A DNA stretch of 64,000 nt from the NCBI RefSeq assembly GCF_000276665.1, contig NW_004955484.1:962610-1026609 (forward strand). The letters run 5' to 3'. Source of the DNA: Chinchilla lanigera. Its lineage: Eukaryota; Chordata; Mammalia; Rodentia; Chinchillidae. Below are positions 10,063-22,671 of the stretch, piece by piece. The notes beneath the pieces are model-generated. The model did no database searches and had not been told where the DNA came from. It was given only the letters and a program-made list of their open reading frames with translations. Both the position numbers and the translations under genes were made by a program. Numbering within the stretch: the first letter of the stretch is position 1; every line of letters starts with the position of its first letter.

Positions 10063-12236
10063 TGTTATGATTTGTGTCTGAGTGTCCCCCCAAAGCTTCA
10101 TGCAGTCATGGGGCAGGCTTCTAGAGTTTATGATTGATTCACGGGTATAAGTGCTACACCTGCTCTGGGGCAGGTAGTTTGCATACAATGCAAGGGAGGA
10201 AAGAGGCTGCTTGCCACACTTCTCTTGTGCTCTTATTGCTTTGCTGTCTTCCACCACCATGAACTGTTGCCCTCTGCCATGTGCCACCCTGCCTTGCAGC
10301 CAGCTAAATATGGACTGAAACCTCCACAAACTGTGAGATAGATAAATCTTTCCTTCCTTAATTTTTGATGTTGAGTATTTTGTCACAGCAATAAGAGAAA
10401 AGTAACCAAGACAGAATGTGGTACCAGGAGTGAGGTCATTGCTGTGATTATACCTGACCATGTGGTTCAAGAGCCTTTGGAAATGGCTTGTGGAAAGTGT
10501 TTGGAAAGGTTTGGAGATGTTACCAGAAAGAGTAGAGCTGCAATACCATTGGCTGTTCTATATGGAAGATTCTGGTCAGAGCTCAGAAGACCAAAAAGAT
10601 GATAGAAATCCTGCTGGTAAAGGTTCCGGAGGTTTCTGATGGGAAGAAGGACTGCATTGGTTGCTGCACTCCAAATGATGTGTGTTATGGCTTGGCAGAA
10701 AGTTTGTCTGCATTTTGATCCTGTCCAGAGACTTTGCCCGAGACTAAGATTAAGGGCAGCAGACTGATTAATCTGATAGAAGAAATTTCAAGGCAGATGA
10801 ATGTTGAGGCAGTGGCATGGCTATTGTGGGGGGCTTTTAGACAGATTTATGTTGAAAATCAAGAGCAAAGAGCCCAGCAAGATGATTTAAAATACTGTGA
10901 ATTTGGGCAGAAAGAAAGCTCCAGTAAAGCTGTGGACTGTGAAGGTAGAGCAGAGGAATCTTGATTGCTGAGCAAGAACAGGAGAATAAAAAAGGTGGCC
11001 TGAGGGGATCACAAGCAGCAGCAAGTCCCCACCCTTCACAGCCTGAAAACTGCAAAGGTGAAATATTTTGCTATGAGGAGAAAGCTGCAGAGCACCATGT
11101 TCCAGAATGGCAGTGACATAGAGAATGTGTTCCTCAGAACTGGATTCAGACTGCCCAGTGATCCAGGCACTCAACCCCTATGACCAAGAGAGAAGAAAGC
11201 CTGGTTACTGCTCCAGGTGGCAGCAGACCTTGGCATCAACCACATAGTACTGGTTTTAGGCACATGCAAAATGCAAGAGTTCTGAGGTTAAGAATGCTTC
11301 CACCTAGATTTCAGAAGGCCTGGGAGGCCAGGCAGTGTGCCCCTGAGAGGGCAATGTGTGAGGCTGTGAGTGTGAAGCAAAAGGTGCAGTGGAGACCACA
11401 GAAGTTTGGAAAAGCTAGGAACATGGATCATCTAAGGAAAGCTAAAAGGAAGGATCAAAGCAGGCCTAAGAGCAAAGCCGTAGGAGCTACAATCACTGTA
11501 AGTGCCACAAGGGAGAAGTCACACAGGCTCTTTAGAGCTCACAATTTATCACAGATTGCTTCAGATGTTCCACATGGAACTACAGGACTTAATGTTTGCC
11601 CTGCTGAATATTGCACTTGTTTTGGTCCCAATGCTCTGCATCCCCTGCTTATATCTTTGGAATGGCAATGTTATTGTGTGCCATTGAATGTTGGTAGTGT
11701 TTAACTTTTCATTTGTACAGGTGTTCACAGCTAAGAGTTTGCCTTACATCTTGGAGGAGACTTGATACTCAGACTTTTCAGCAATGCTGAATTGTTAGGA
11801 CTTTGGCAATTCTTGCAGATGGACTAAATGCCTTTTACATAAAGGGACATATGTGAGTCTTGGGGGGGGCCAGAGGTAGAATGTTATGGTTTGTGTCTAG
11901 GTGTCCCCACAAAGCCTCATGCAATCATGGGGCAGGCTTCTAAAGTTTATGATTGCCTCATGGGTGTGACTGCTACATCTGCTCTGGGGCAGGTAGTTTG
12001 CATACAATGTAGGGGAGAAAAGAGGCTGCTTGCCACGCTCCTCCTCTTGTGCTCTTGCTGCTTTTGCTGTCTTCCACTGCCATGAATGGTAGCCTTCTGC
12101 CATGTGCCACTCTGCCTTGGAGCCAGCCAAGTATGGACTGAAACCTCCACAAACTGTGAGATAAATAAATCTTTACTTCCTTAATTTTGGGTGTTGTGTA
12201 TTTTGTCTCAGCAACAAGAGAAAAGCAAACAACACA
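10063..12236 (+). mobile_element. Complete ERVL-MaLR element (LTR-internal-LTR)
   Basis: A 351-bp 5' LTR (10063-10413, TGTTATGA...AAGACA) and a ~355-bp 3' LTR (11882-12236, TGTTATGG...ACACA) flank about 1.47 kb of internal sequence. The internal part starts GAATGTGGTACCAGGAGTGA and resembles the non-coding interior of MaLR elements (for example CCACCTAGATTTCAGAAGGC near 11300). The target duplication TTGGG is at 10058-10062 and 12237-12241. The two LTRs are roughly 88% identical by eye, so the insertion is old. MaLR elements carry no functional genes and relied on ERVL enzymes. The frames at 11180-11704 (+) and 9949-10470 (-) are fortuitous. Confidence 0.88.
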
Positions 12237-12241
12237 TTGGG

Positions 12242-12512
12242 TTAAAAAAAGGTCATTAGAGCACCCTAAGCCATTATGACTGGCCTCGTTATAAGAAGAA
12301 ACAGTTAGGACATGGACAGTTACCAGAGGAAAACAATGTGAAGACACACTGAGAAGACAGCCATCTATATGCTAAGGAGAGACGCCTCAGAAGATTCCAA
12401 TTCTGCTGACACCTTGGTCTTCAATGTTTGCCCCCAGAACTGAAAATAGGTTCCTATGTTTTGGCCCCTAGTATGTGGTACTTTGGCAGCCCTAGAGAAC
12501 TAATAGGAACAC
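12242..12512 (+). mobile_element. MLT1-like LTR, 3' half (split)
   Basis: AAGGTCATTAGAGCACCCTA, TTATAAGAAGAAACAGT, GAAGACACACTGAGAAG and the end TTTGGCAGCCCTAGAGAACT follow the layout of MLT1-type LTRs. It is the continuation of 9957-10062, displaced by the MaLR element. Confidence 0.75.
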
Positions 12513-12554
12513 CAATCTGAGGATGTCCCTGCAAATTTAAAAGTAAGTGCTTCC

Positions 12555-13155
12555 CAACACAAATATCTGTCCACAGAGGAATGGATAAAAAGAATGTGGT
12601 ACTTTTGTATAATGGAATATTACTCAGTTATAAAGAAAGATAAGCTCGAGGCTTTTCCAGGTAAATGATCACAACTAGAGACCATACTCATAAGCGAAAT
12701 AAATCAGACCTCCATGTGTAAGCAACATATTGTCTCAATAGTGTAAGAACCTGAAAGAGTGAATAAAAATTAGGAGGTATGACAGACATTGTGAAAAAAA
12801 AGGAAAATGCTCAAAAATAAAGGGCAACTGGGGTGAGGGAAAACAGAAAACAAAGATTGGGAAATTATGTAGGTATGTATATATAGGATAGATAATATAG
12901 TTGTACTACTAACTTCTATCACTTTACTGAAAGGAACAGTTAATGATTACTTATTTGATCAATCTTGCATGTCTCCATTTGTTTTCCTGAGAAACCACTT
13001 TGAAGATATCAATACCTAGTACAACAACCATTGTTAATTTCCTACCTCTTTGTCTGTAACTCTGTATTGCTTGTATTGTTCTTATGCTATTTTGTAAATG
13101 GATGTCTGTTTGTTAATATGTTTTCCTTCTTTTATTTTTAAAATAAATTTTAAAA
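12555..13155 (+). mobile_element. 5'-truncated L1, sense, with TSD
   Basis: About 600 bp of L1 3' end: ACTCAGTTATAAAGAAAGAT, AACTAGAGACCATACTCATA, the 3' UTR, and a terminal TTATTTTTAAAATAAATTTT. The direct repeat AAGTAAGTGCTTCC at 12541-12554 and 13156-13169 marks the target duplication. It uses the second of two 3'-UTR types present in the window (see Part 2). Confidence 0.9.
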
Positions 13156-13169
13156 AAGTAAGTGCTTCC

Positions 13170-13594
13170 AAAATACATCCATACCATTAAACTTCAGCAC
13201 AAAACTTTACTTTTAAACCATTGTTCTCTCTACAATGGTGCAGAAACCGTGCTTGAGGCATTCATATCAAGCATGAGGCAGTAATGAAAGTGGATGTTAC
13301 ACACAAATGTGTCCACTAGCATAGCTTAAACAGCTGGCTATGGGGACTATGAATTTTTACAATCTCCAGATCATACTAACATTAAATCCAAGCCCCTGGG
13401 AACCACTGTGGGGCTGTGTATGGGATTTATGACATTTCATAGTCCCCAAAGTCACAGTGATTAGCCAAATGCCTAACAGAAAAGGATATTGTGTATAAAA
13501 GGCTGGGCAGTGAGAGTCTAGAAATGTGTAAAGAAGGATTTGGATAAAGCATTTTTTAACAGATATTTTGTTAATGTCTATTAATTTTACAAAC
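13170..13594. other. No recognised feature
   Basis: Non-repetitive-looking, moderately AT-rich sequence between two L1 segments. I see no open frame of note, splice-flanked exon or known repeat. Confidence 0.5.
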
Positions 13595-14800
13595 TGTCAG
13601 GTTTTACTGGCATTCTCATACATGCATAACATGTTTTGATCACATCTATCCCCCACTACCTTCCCTTACACCCCCACTTTCCTCCACTAATGCATTTCCT
13701 CTTGGCTCCCTTACTTTCATGTCATCTTGTTTTATGGATTCTACATATTAGGGAAAACTTGTGATACTGGTCTTGCTGAGTCTGGATTATTTCACTTAAC
13801 ATAATTATTAATGATCTCCAGTTCTTTCCATTTTCTTACAAATGGCCTGATTTTTTTCTCATATATGGTAGAATAAAACACCTTTGTGATTATACACAAC
13901 ATCTTCTTTATCCATCGATGAAAACCTCAGCTGATTCTGTATCTGGCTCTTATGATATAGTATGCTGAACTTAATTCCTTCAAGTATATTCCAAGAAGCA
14001 GTATCACTGAATCAGATGGTAGTTCTACCTTTAGTTTTTTAAAGGAAATTCCATAGTTACTATATTAATTTATATTCCCACCAACAATGTGTAAGATTTC
14101 CTTTTTCCCTGTACCCTCACTAGTATTTATTGTTCTTATATTCTTAATGACACCTATTCCATGGGTAGTATGGACTCTCCATGCAGTTTTTATACGCACT
14201 ACCCTGATAGCTAAAAATGTGGAGTACTTTTCCTACAATTATTGCCCATCTATATTTCTTCTTTTGCGAAGTATGTGTTCAAATTCATTTGCCCATTTTT
14301 ATTAGATTATTTGTTAGTATGGAGTTAAGTATTTGATTCCTTTATATTCCTAGACATCAATCTTTTACTGAAAGGGTGTCTGGCAAAGCCTTCTCTCATT
14401 CTGTAGGCTGTCTCCTCTCTCTGCTGTTTCCTTTGCTGTGCAGAAACTTTTTAATTTGGTGTAGTCCCATGTGTCAACTCTTGCTGTTATTTCCTGAGCT
14501 ATGGTGTCCTAATTCATGATATCCTTGCCTGCGCCTGTATCTTCAAGGGTCTCTCATATTTTCTACTATCATCTTCGAAGTCTCAAATCTTATATTTAGA
14601 TCTTTGATACATTTTTAGTTGATTTTTGTATAGGGCAAAAAATGAGGATCTAGTTTCAATTTTCTATATATGGATAACAAGTTTCTTCAGCACCATTTGG
14701 CAAAGAGGCAACATTTTCTCCAACTTATTTCTGGCCCCTCTGTCAAGAATCAGATGGTGGTAGCTGTGTGGGTTTATTTCTGTGGATACAGTGTTTTTGT
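13595..14800 (-). mobile_element. L1 3' UTR and ORF2 C-terminal relic, antisense
   Basis: The phrases ATTATTTCACTTAACATAAT, CCACCAACAATGTGTAAGAT and TTTTGCTGTGCAGAAAC-like sequence (near 14435) are reverse complements of the L1 3' UTR and ORF2 end. All frames are broken. Confidence 0.8.
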
Positions 14801-15251
14801 TAGAGCTCTAACCTGCATCAGACTATGTCCCGCCTGCAGACTCAACTACGAGCTAGAGGAAGGGGCCAGAGCACACTTCATTTAGCAAAGAGTGCCACTT
14901 TACCCATGCAAAGCAATAGGGCCGACCCACTAACCAATCTTTAAGGCTGTTATCTCCTTCCAAAATTTATAAACTATAAAAGTCGGAAGACACGATATCT
15001 AATGAGCATATGTTTGTGATGATGGACTTACAAGAAGTTTGTCAGTCTTTACATGGTATCCACTGGATCAGACCAAAGGCAAACACACACTAGAGAGCTA
15101 TCTTGCTTTAATGTAAAACAGATGATTGAGGTCAGTCATCTGACCTCAATCATTGAAAGTATCAGAATGAGAATCTCCACAGATTTCACAGCTCTCCTTT
15201 AAACTCATAATCAAAAAACAAAACAAAAAAGAAAAAAAAACTTAAAAAATT
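14801..15251. other. Unclassified sequence with a perfect hairpin
   Basis: I recognise no gene or repeat in most of this stretch. It holds a perfect inverted repeat at 15122-15153 (14-bp arms, TCAT loop) and ends in an A-rich tract (15208-15240). Confidence 0.5.
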
Positions 15252-15343
15252 ATGAGAATTTCCAGGGATAGTGGCACATGACCATAAACTCAGCAGTCTG
15301 GGAGACTAAGGCAGGAGGATCACAAGTTTGAATGCAACCTGGA
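15252..15343 (+). mobile_element. B1-like SINE fragment, sense
   Basis: GGGATAGTGGCACATGACC and GGGAGACTAAGGCAGGAGGA correspond to the left half of a diverged B1. The 3' half is missing. Confidence 0.7.
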
Positions 15344-15467
15344 AAATTTGCTGACTGAATCAACTTTCTCAGAATCCTGGAACTTTTTCAAAGGCTTGTA
15401 ATAACCCAAGAAGCATTTATTCAAGAAAAAAATGGCTAAAACACCATTGAAAAGAAGAAAGCCTACC

Positions 15468-15621
15468 AGCCAGGTATGATAGCACATGCCTGTAATCTCA
15501 GTACCCAGGAGGCTGAGGTGGGAGGATTGCTGCAAGGTCACCAGCCTGTGCTACAAAGTGAATTCAAGTCCAGCCTGAACTGCAGAGAGAAACCCTGTCT
15601 CAAAAAAGACAAAAAAAAAAA
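15468..15621 (+). mobile_element. B1-type SINE, sense
   Basis: AGCCAGGTATGATAGCACAT, GGAGGCTGAGGTGGGAGGAT, the duplicated CTACAAAGTGAATTC segment, ACCCTGTCTCAAAAAAG and a poly(A) are present in order. A short L1 3'-end scrap (about 15625-15705) follows. Confidence 0.85.
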
Positions 15622-15789
15622 TATGTCATGTACAGGTACAAATTCCCTCTGATGAATATTATCATTATGTACATCTAAAAGGTACCAATAACATAAAAGT
15701 TTTTAAAAGAAACAGAAAGCCTATTATAGTACCATCCCCCACTATTCATCTCATCAGAAACAGCCTAAGAAATCAACACCCTGAATTCT

Positions 15790-17205
15790 GGTGCCTGAAA
15801 TAGGAGAGGATACCATCAAGAAATACAGCCCATAGAATGGAAGAAGACACCACAAATCAAGTATCCAATAAGGGTAAATATCCAGAATGAATAAGGAATT
15901 CTTTCAGTTCAATAATAAAAAGACAACTCAAATAAAAAATAAGAGATGATTCAAATAGACATTTCTCTAGATAATAGACAGTAAATAAGTGCATGAGAAA
16001 GTATTTAATGTCATTTCCTAGTCATTGGAAAAATGAAAATCAAAATAATCAGAATCACAATTAGATACTCATTCAGTTCCCCTAAAGAGGGTATAGTAAA
16101 ACCACAGAAAGTAACAAATGTTAGGAAGGATGTGAAGAGATTAGAACATTTACACATTGCTACTGGGGATACAAGATTCATGCAAGATCATGGAGATTTC
16201 TTCAAAAAGTTAAACACAGAGTTACCATATGACCCAGCAGCACTCCTGGCTATACACTCAAGAGAAATGAAAACACCAAAACTTATACATAAATGTCTAT
16301 AATACCAGCATTATTCATAATAGGCAAAAAATGGAAACAAAGGAAATGCTTATTAAGTAATGAATGGATAAATAAAATGTGGCATATCTATATAGCAGAA
16401 TATTCTCAGGCATAAAAGTGAATGAAGTACTGACACATGCTATAACATGCATGAACCTTGAAAACATTATGTGATGTGAAAGTAGACATTAAAAAGTTCA
16501 AGTTATGTGACTCCATTTATGTGAAATATTCAGAACAAACAAATCCATAGCACCAGTAAGGGTACTAGTAGTAACTTTTGGAGCAGAGGGAGATATTCTA
16601 AAATTAGATGGTCATAAAGCTGAGTCATTTGTAGGAAAACGGATACACCTTGAGGCCATAAGACTAAGTGAAATAAATCAGGCACAGGTTAAATATTACA
16701 TGCTTTCTCTTAGATAAGAAACCCAAAATATAAATAATTTAAAGAGCAAAATAAAAGACAGATGATAGGAAACAGGGAAGTAGACTTTGTGGAAAAGGAA
16801 AGGGCATCTAGAAATGAGAGAAAATGGGAGGAAGTGGAAGGGGAAATAGAAAGGATCAAAAAGCCGCAGATGCAGGCATGGTGGTACACACCTCAGGTGG
16901 CTGAGGCAGGAGGATCACTGTGAGTTCAAGCCTAGCCTGGGCTACATAGTGAATTCAAGGACAGCCTGGAGTACATGGCAAGACCCTGTCTCAAGAAATG
17001 CCCCCCCACAAAAAAACACTTATATATATATACACCAATTCCCCACAATGAATGTATTTATTATTCATTGCAAACATATACTAGTAAAGCATAGAATTAC
17101 GTGTCATGATGGTTACATAACCTTGTGAAAACACAAACAGCACTAAATGGTACACTGTAAAAGGATGGGTTTATGATATGTAAATACAACACAATTAGAA
17201 ATAAA
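15790..17205 (+). mobile_element. Old L1M-type 3' half, sense, split by a younger L1
   Basis: Degenerate ORF2 end (TTACCATATGACCCAGCAGC near 16223) and 3' UTR run to about 16620. The terminal 3' UTR (CATGATGGTTACATAACCTT, GGTACACTGTAAAAGGATGG) resumes at about 17100. The interruption (16621-17095) is a separate L1 3' end with the end signature CCAATTCCCCACAATGAATG, itself carrying a SINE. The target duplication is not clear. Confidence 0.75.
16872..17008 (+). mobile_element. B1-type SINE, sense
   Basis: GCAGGCATGGTGGTACACAC, GTGGCTGAGGCAGGAGGATC, TGGGCTACATAGTGAATTC and AGACCCTGTCTCAAG are present in order. Part of the normal head spacing (the CCCAGCAC segment) is deleted. It is inserted in the L1 3' UTR. 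Confidence 0.85.
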
Positions 17206-18962
17206 AGACGTGTGATTAAATCAAACCCTGCTACTGATTAACTCCAAAAGCCTGGCCTTACACAGGGGGCAAACAAGCCACACAAATAAGAATGAGGCAA
17301 ATACCAGCGCTATGGCCCCTCTGATTTTGACATATATTCTCAATCTTTCAAAAGTCCTAAGTGTTGCCAATAAAGCATTTTCATTTTAAGCTTCATAATA
17401 AGTTGGTTGACTGTTGTCATCATTCCTTGTCTGACATGTGATTTTATTTTATTTCCACAACACAGTGAATTTTGATAGATCACAGTAATTTCAATCCATG
17501 AGGATCTTTCAACTGTAGGAGTGAATTAGAAAGATATTTTTATATTGCCTATTTGAGATAACAGGTCCTAGCACCGTGCTTCAGGCAAAATACATCAAAA
17601 GAATGAACTGAAGGTTAAGTTTCCTTTTAGATCTCAATTTTTATAACATCACAAAAATTCTTGCCTAAAAGCAGTCGAATTATTCAACTGCAAGACATTC
17701 TATATTCACCTCATTCAGCCTGAGGGAAAGAACAAAGTCAGTACTGAAGACACCTCTAAGGTTATGGAGCATTCATCTTCTCATTTATGCCTTCTAAGTC
17801 TCCACTCCCTGAGTACCACACTGGTAACCTCCAAGAGAAAATGCAAGTAAAAGCTTTTTGAAAAGCTTTCTATTATGTCGTATTTGCAAAGGTAATTCTC
17901 ACGTGAAAAGAAGCAATACAAACTCCACTGGTGGAGTTCAAGTACCGTGTCAATCATTGCCATTTTATCCTACCCAAATCAGTCGATTAAATGTAACTAC
18001 CTCTCTAAATCAGTTTTAGATAGCTTTTAGTCTCAATTTGATTTTTTTAATTACCTCGTGTATATATTTGTTTCTATGCAAAAAAGATTTCTTGTTGTGA
18101 TTATGAATAAGACAGAAAAGGCTACTGAGCTCTTTACCTCTCGTGGTTTATTGTACAATAATGTTTGTAAAATGTTTGTGCTCAGCTTAGGGTAGCTTCA
18201 ATAGATTTTTGCCCAAAGGTGTTTATTTATTGAATTACCTAGAGATCCTCCATATAAGATTATTTCAAACATAAGAGAATCGCTGGCATATTATCCAACA
18301 CTGGTGATGAATTTGCATTTCACTGGGTCTTTCTAGACTTCAGCTTTTTTGGTGCAGAGCCTGATCCTGTGCCACAGGTAGAGCTCCTTGGGGTTTTGGT
18401 GCCAGTTAACAAATGTTTCTTGACACTGATGATATTGACAAAAGGCATGACAATGGGTTCTATTATGCACGTTCATCTCGCACATCACCAGTAATTTTGC
18501 ACTTATCATTCAATTGTCACTAGGTCCTGCCTGGGCTCCAGTGACACAGTGGCAAATAAGAATGACAAGGCCCCTGATCTCAAGTCAATTTACATTTTAG
18601 TGAAGAATCACAAGGGAAAAAACTATCGCATGAGTAAGATAATTTCACATACTGTTGAAAGCAATGGAGAAAATACAGCTGAAAAAGACAGGCAATGAAG
18701 GAGTCAGACTATTTATTTTCAAAGGTTTGCTAATGTGTGCAGGAAAAAAAAAAAAAAACAACAGACCATCCATCAGGTAGTCTGCACCCCTAGAGACCGA
18801 GGAGTGCCTGTACGAGAGTTCTGGCAAAACATAAAATATCTTGGTGATAGATGTTTGAGTCCATCTAAAGAATATGTGCCAATCAGAGCAGTCACTGGTG
18901 TCTGTGGTGAAGAAAATATCTCCCATTAAACCTCCTATTGCTCTCCATCACGCCCCTGCCAG
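17206..18962. other. Largely unique sequence
   Basis: No gene or dispersed repeat is recognised over most of this 1.7 kb. About 18525-18690 (CAGTGACACAGTGGCAAATA, then ATTTTAGTGAAGAATCAC) resembles an ancient mammal-wide repeat, at low confidence. A 16-A run at about 18746 gives lysine/phenylalanine-rich false frames. Confidence 0.5.
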
Positions 18963-18963
18963 C

Positions 18964-19414
18964 TGTTGTGGCTTGTGTCTAGATGTCCCCCCAAAGCCTC
19001 ATGTGGACATAAATAGGGCTTTTCAGAGGGGACTCGATCTAGGGTGTATGATGCTGGGATTAAGGGTGTGTGATTACTAAATCACTCCATTGACTGATTT
19101 GGCATAGTTCTGGGTGTGGATAATGGGAAGGCCCACCCTGGCTATGTATGGCACCACCCAAAGGATAGGTAGCCTGGAAGAGATAAAAGGGAGGCAAGCA
19201 GCTTCTACTGCTGCTGTTGCTGCATTACTTCACTGCTTCACTGCCTTCTGCCTGGTGTGCTATGAACCATTTCTCCTCTGCAATGCCACTGTGCCTTGGA
19301 GACAGACAACTATGGACTGAAACCTCTACAAACTGTGAGCCAAAATAAACCTTTCCTCCTTTAACTTTCGATGTTGAGTATTTTGTCTCAGCAACAGGAA
19401 AAGTAACTAAGACA
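18964..19414 (+). mobile_element. Solo LTR, ERVL-MaLR type
   Basis: Starts TGTTGTGGCTTGTGTCTAGA and ends AAGTAACTAAGACA. It carries CTACAAACTGTGAGCC and the poly(A) signal AATAAA near its 3' end. It matches both LTRs of 10063-12236 along its length but is about 100 bp longer in the middle. There is no internal sequence next to it. Confidence 0.85.
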
Positions 19415-21648
19415 CCAGGTCTATCCTGTTTCACTCTCACAAGGTAGTCAGCCAAAGACTGGCCACAATTATATTTTACTGTGAATGGACACGCTCTGGA
19501 ATTCATCTGAAACAGACTTCAAGAACTGTGAGTCCTGAAAGATCCCAGTGAACCTCTGATAACCTCTTCACAACTCAGGAAAAAGAAGTCAACAAGTTTC
19601 CAATCAACAGATTAACAAGGTCAAGATGCACTTGCAGGAAGGGAGAAATTACCCGCAATGGGTCTGGGTATAAATTATTTAAAATCATTACTTTGAAGAC
19701 AGCTACTTTAATACTTCACATGATACACATTAAGAGACAAGCTTTGTCTGAATCTGTGTACTATCTTTTATGTGGTCAGTGTGATTCATAAAAAGTAATT
19801 TATAAATCCCCACAAGAAAGGTAAGTGGAAAATGGAGGCAAAAGGTGATATAGTTCTTGCTGCCCTTGGGAAACTCAGATTGTGCATTGATCTGAGGGAC
19901 TGAGGACCTAAAGAAGTAGATGGAAGCCAACTCAGCAACTTCTACAACACTGGAGTGGACAACATTGTTCAAATGTTCATTTCCCTGTAGCCCATGAACC
20001 ATTTTTGCTTTCCTCTCATATCCTTCTCAGACTGCAGACGTTAGACCAATATCTTGCATATTTGAAGGCAACTTACTGCATATTTAAGACCAATACTAAC
20101 AGCAGCTAATAGGCTCTTCCTGAAGACAGCTTCCCTCCTTCCCACCCTTCCTGCCTCATCTCGTCTGTCTCCTGGATGCAGTGTAGCAGATCCTACCACC
20201 CTCTTGTAGACTATCCTCTTACAACCACCCCACATTCCTTCCTGTGTTATCCCACTCACTGGTTCTACATCTTCAGGACTCACGTGAGATGCCAGTGTTT
20301 CTAGGAATCTGTCTTCACCCTCCAAGCCTTGGTTAGGATTCTAGAAAAGTCAGGAGCTTTCTGCATTGTAGGTGTAAAGGTCTCAGCTGCTCTGACTCCC
20401 CAGTCAGATCCAGGGATTCTAGAGGCCAGGGACAGGGCACAGGAGAGCTCCCAGTAAAGATTAGTTGTTAGATAAAAGTACTCAGCAGTGAGAAAACACT
20501 GTACCTACAGTCACCCACCACCATCTAAAGGCATCAACACAGAAGCCGACTTAACAGATGGGAATTTCCAAACCCCCGCTGCATTTCACTCCAGGCTCTG
20601 GTGTGTAGTCACAAGTCAATGATGCACTTCAGCGGTCTAGATGCTTGTAACCATTCTTGCTGGCCTGAGCCCAGCTCTGTCAATATCTCCTCCTTCCATC
20701 CACACAGACCTCCGGGTTCCCATTACCACTAGCATAGTCCAAAACACCCAACATTCCACAGCACCCTCGGGCCATTTCCCCTTCCTTTCCTTAACCAAGT
20801 GCCTTCAAGGAATTGCTCAGGCCTGATGTCAGGGCCAGCTTTTCCTAATTCAGGAACTAACTCCTTCAAGAAGGAGACACAGCGTAAGCCAATCCTGAGC
20901 TAAGGAGCACCAGGCATGGCCTCTCTTCATCCATAGGATGAGAAGGGGGACACTGGCTTACACTGCTGAAAAGCTTTCTAATGTCCGGTTTAACAGAAGA
21001 CAACTGGATTCTCCGTCCACTTCTGATCTTAGTGTGTTGCAATGTTACACATCCTGTGCTTTCTGGAAGGTTCCATGGCACATTCATGTAAAGTGAGAGG
21101 CAAAAAGGCAAGTAACAGCCTCGTGTTATTGAAACAGCACTGACTTTGTGGAGTCTCTTAAAGGATTGTGAGAAACTCAAAGGCTCTGTCACTGCACCTG
21201 GAGACCGTGACCTGGACGATCAAATGCACATGGGCACCATAGTTTTTCCCAGCCAAGCACAATGAGGGACACATGGCTTCCTGACTCTTGTCCTGGAGCA
21301 CCAGGAAGGTCCACTATCAGTGAAGTCACCTTACCCTCTCTAAGGCTTAGGTCTTGGTTGCACAGTTGTCTCCCGGAGACAGGTCCAACCACAGTCTACT
21401 TGTGATAACAGAACATTTAGATCCTAACTGCTCTTTCTGATTTGTTGATTTACAAGAGGCTGCGATTACATATATTTTTCTTTAGAACTGGACTGCAGTT
21501 CCCTGTCTCAGTCCTAATTGGTCTCTGCATTAACTCTACCTACAAACAAGAGCCTCCTATTTGTTCTCTGTATCTGGCTCCCGCCCACAACGCGCAGTCA
21601 CCTCTTGCAGCTGTCAGTCATTCACCACGGGGTCACCCAAGCAAGTAC
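19415..21648. other. Unique sequence, no gene recognised
   Basis: About 2.2 kb without a repeat I can name. The open frames (up to 108 codons) have no recognisable domain and no supporting splice sites or promoter, so I treat them as chance. Confidence 0.5.
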
Positions 21649-21735
21649 AAAGGGCTGGAGGTGGCTCAGTGGTAGAGCGTTTGCCTAGTGGGCGTGAAGG
21701 ACGAGATTCAACCCCCAGAACGGCAAGAACAGAGA
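21649..21735 (+). mobile_element. ID-type tRNA-derived SINE, diverged
   Basis: GGGCTGGAGGTGGCTCAGTG and GTAGAGCGTTTGCCTAG contain a well kept box A (TGGCTCAGTGG). GAGATTCAACCCCCAGAA is the box B region. It is closer to a general tRNA-Ala-like ID core than the 33065 copy is. Confidence 0.85.
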
Positions 21736-21954
21736 AGGTTCCTCTGCCTCGGGGAAACAGGATGTTCCACAGGTGAGGGATAATATAAAATAACTCTGAT
21801 TAGCTTTTTAATAATAAGAAAGAAATTAGAGCTCCAGTATTAACTTCAGTGGCCAATCTGACAGTCTGGAAGTTTATATAAGAGATGTCACAAGGCACGC
21901 ACAGTGTGCCAGATGTATCAAGGGCACAGCACGAGCTCACTGAGGTTCACGGGT

Positions 21955-22200
21955 TTGTTTTTGTGGTACCCGACCTCAAACTCAGGCCCCGTGTGTGTAC
22001 TCCACCCCTGAGCTCCACCCAGCCTGTTCATGGGTTCCTTTTCCCCAAGGCCTCCACACAGAGCTACATCTCCAGCCGTTTTTTCATTTTTAATTTGAGA
22101 TGATCTCGCTAAGTTGCCCAGGCTGGACTCAAACTTGTAATCCTCCTACCTCAGCCTCCTAGTGTGCTAGAATTACAGGTGTGCCCCACCACACCTGGCC
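21955..22200 (-). mobile_element. B1+ID composite (B4-like) SINE, antisense
   Basis: The left part (TTGTGGTACCCGACCTCAAA, then GAGCTACATCTCCAGCC at 22060-22076) is reverse ID sequence. It is joined to reverse B1 (ATGATCTCGCTAAGTTGCCC, GCCTCAGCCTCCTAG, CACCACACCTGGCC). The ID part appears partly duplicated or rearranged. Confidence 0.7.
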
Positions 22201-22671
22201 ACGTTTCATTTTTCTTCAAGTGAACAAGAGAACAGTAAGACTAAAATGTCTTCTCCTCCACTAGAGCTCTTAAATCAGCTCCATTATGAGGTAAAACCGT
22301 GATCTAGCCAGACTACCTGATATCTAACCCCCCAAAACATCAAAATTGTCAATACTGTTTCATATTACTACAAATTCCACATTTGTGTATATTTTATAAC
22401 TTCCATAGATAGGTGCAGAACACTACTATGTATCACACATAAATAGGCATAAGTAGAAGGGATGTATGCTAAAACAATGTCTTAGTTTTAAGGGATGCTC
22501 AGTCAAAATCGTTTGAAGGGTCTAAAGTGCCATTTTAATAATGTCAATGATTTAATCAAATTATCATATAAGGATCCACTGGCCAGCTACAAGGCATTGC
22601 TCAAAATCTTGTTGAGGCAAACTTATCCCTTCCCAGCATGGCTCCACCCATTTTCTGCTCTTTGTTTGGTT

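Noticed and set aside
9949..10470. 173-codon minus-strand frame
   Set aside because: It spans the MLT1-like half and the 5' MaLR LTR in antisense, crossing an insertion boundary.
11180..11704. 174-codon plus-strand frame
   Set aside because: It lies wholly within the interior of the MaLR element, which is non-coding in this class and flanked here by its two LTRs.
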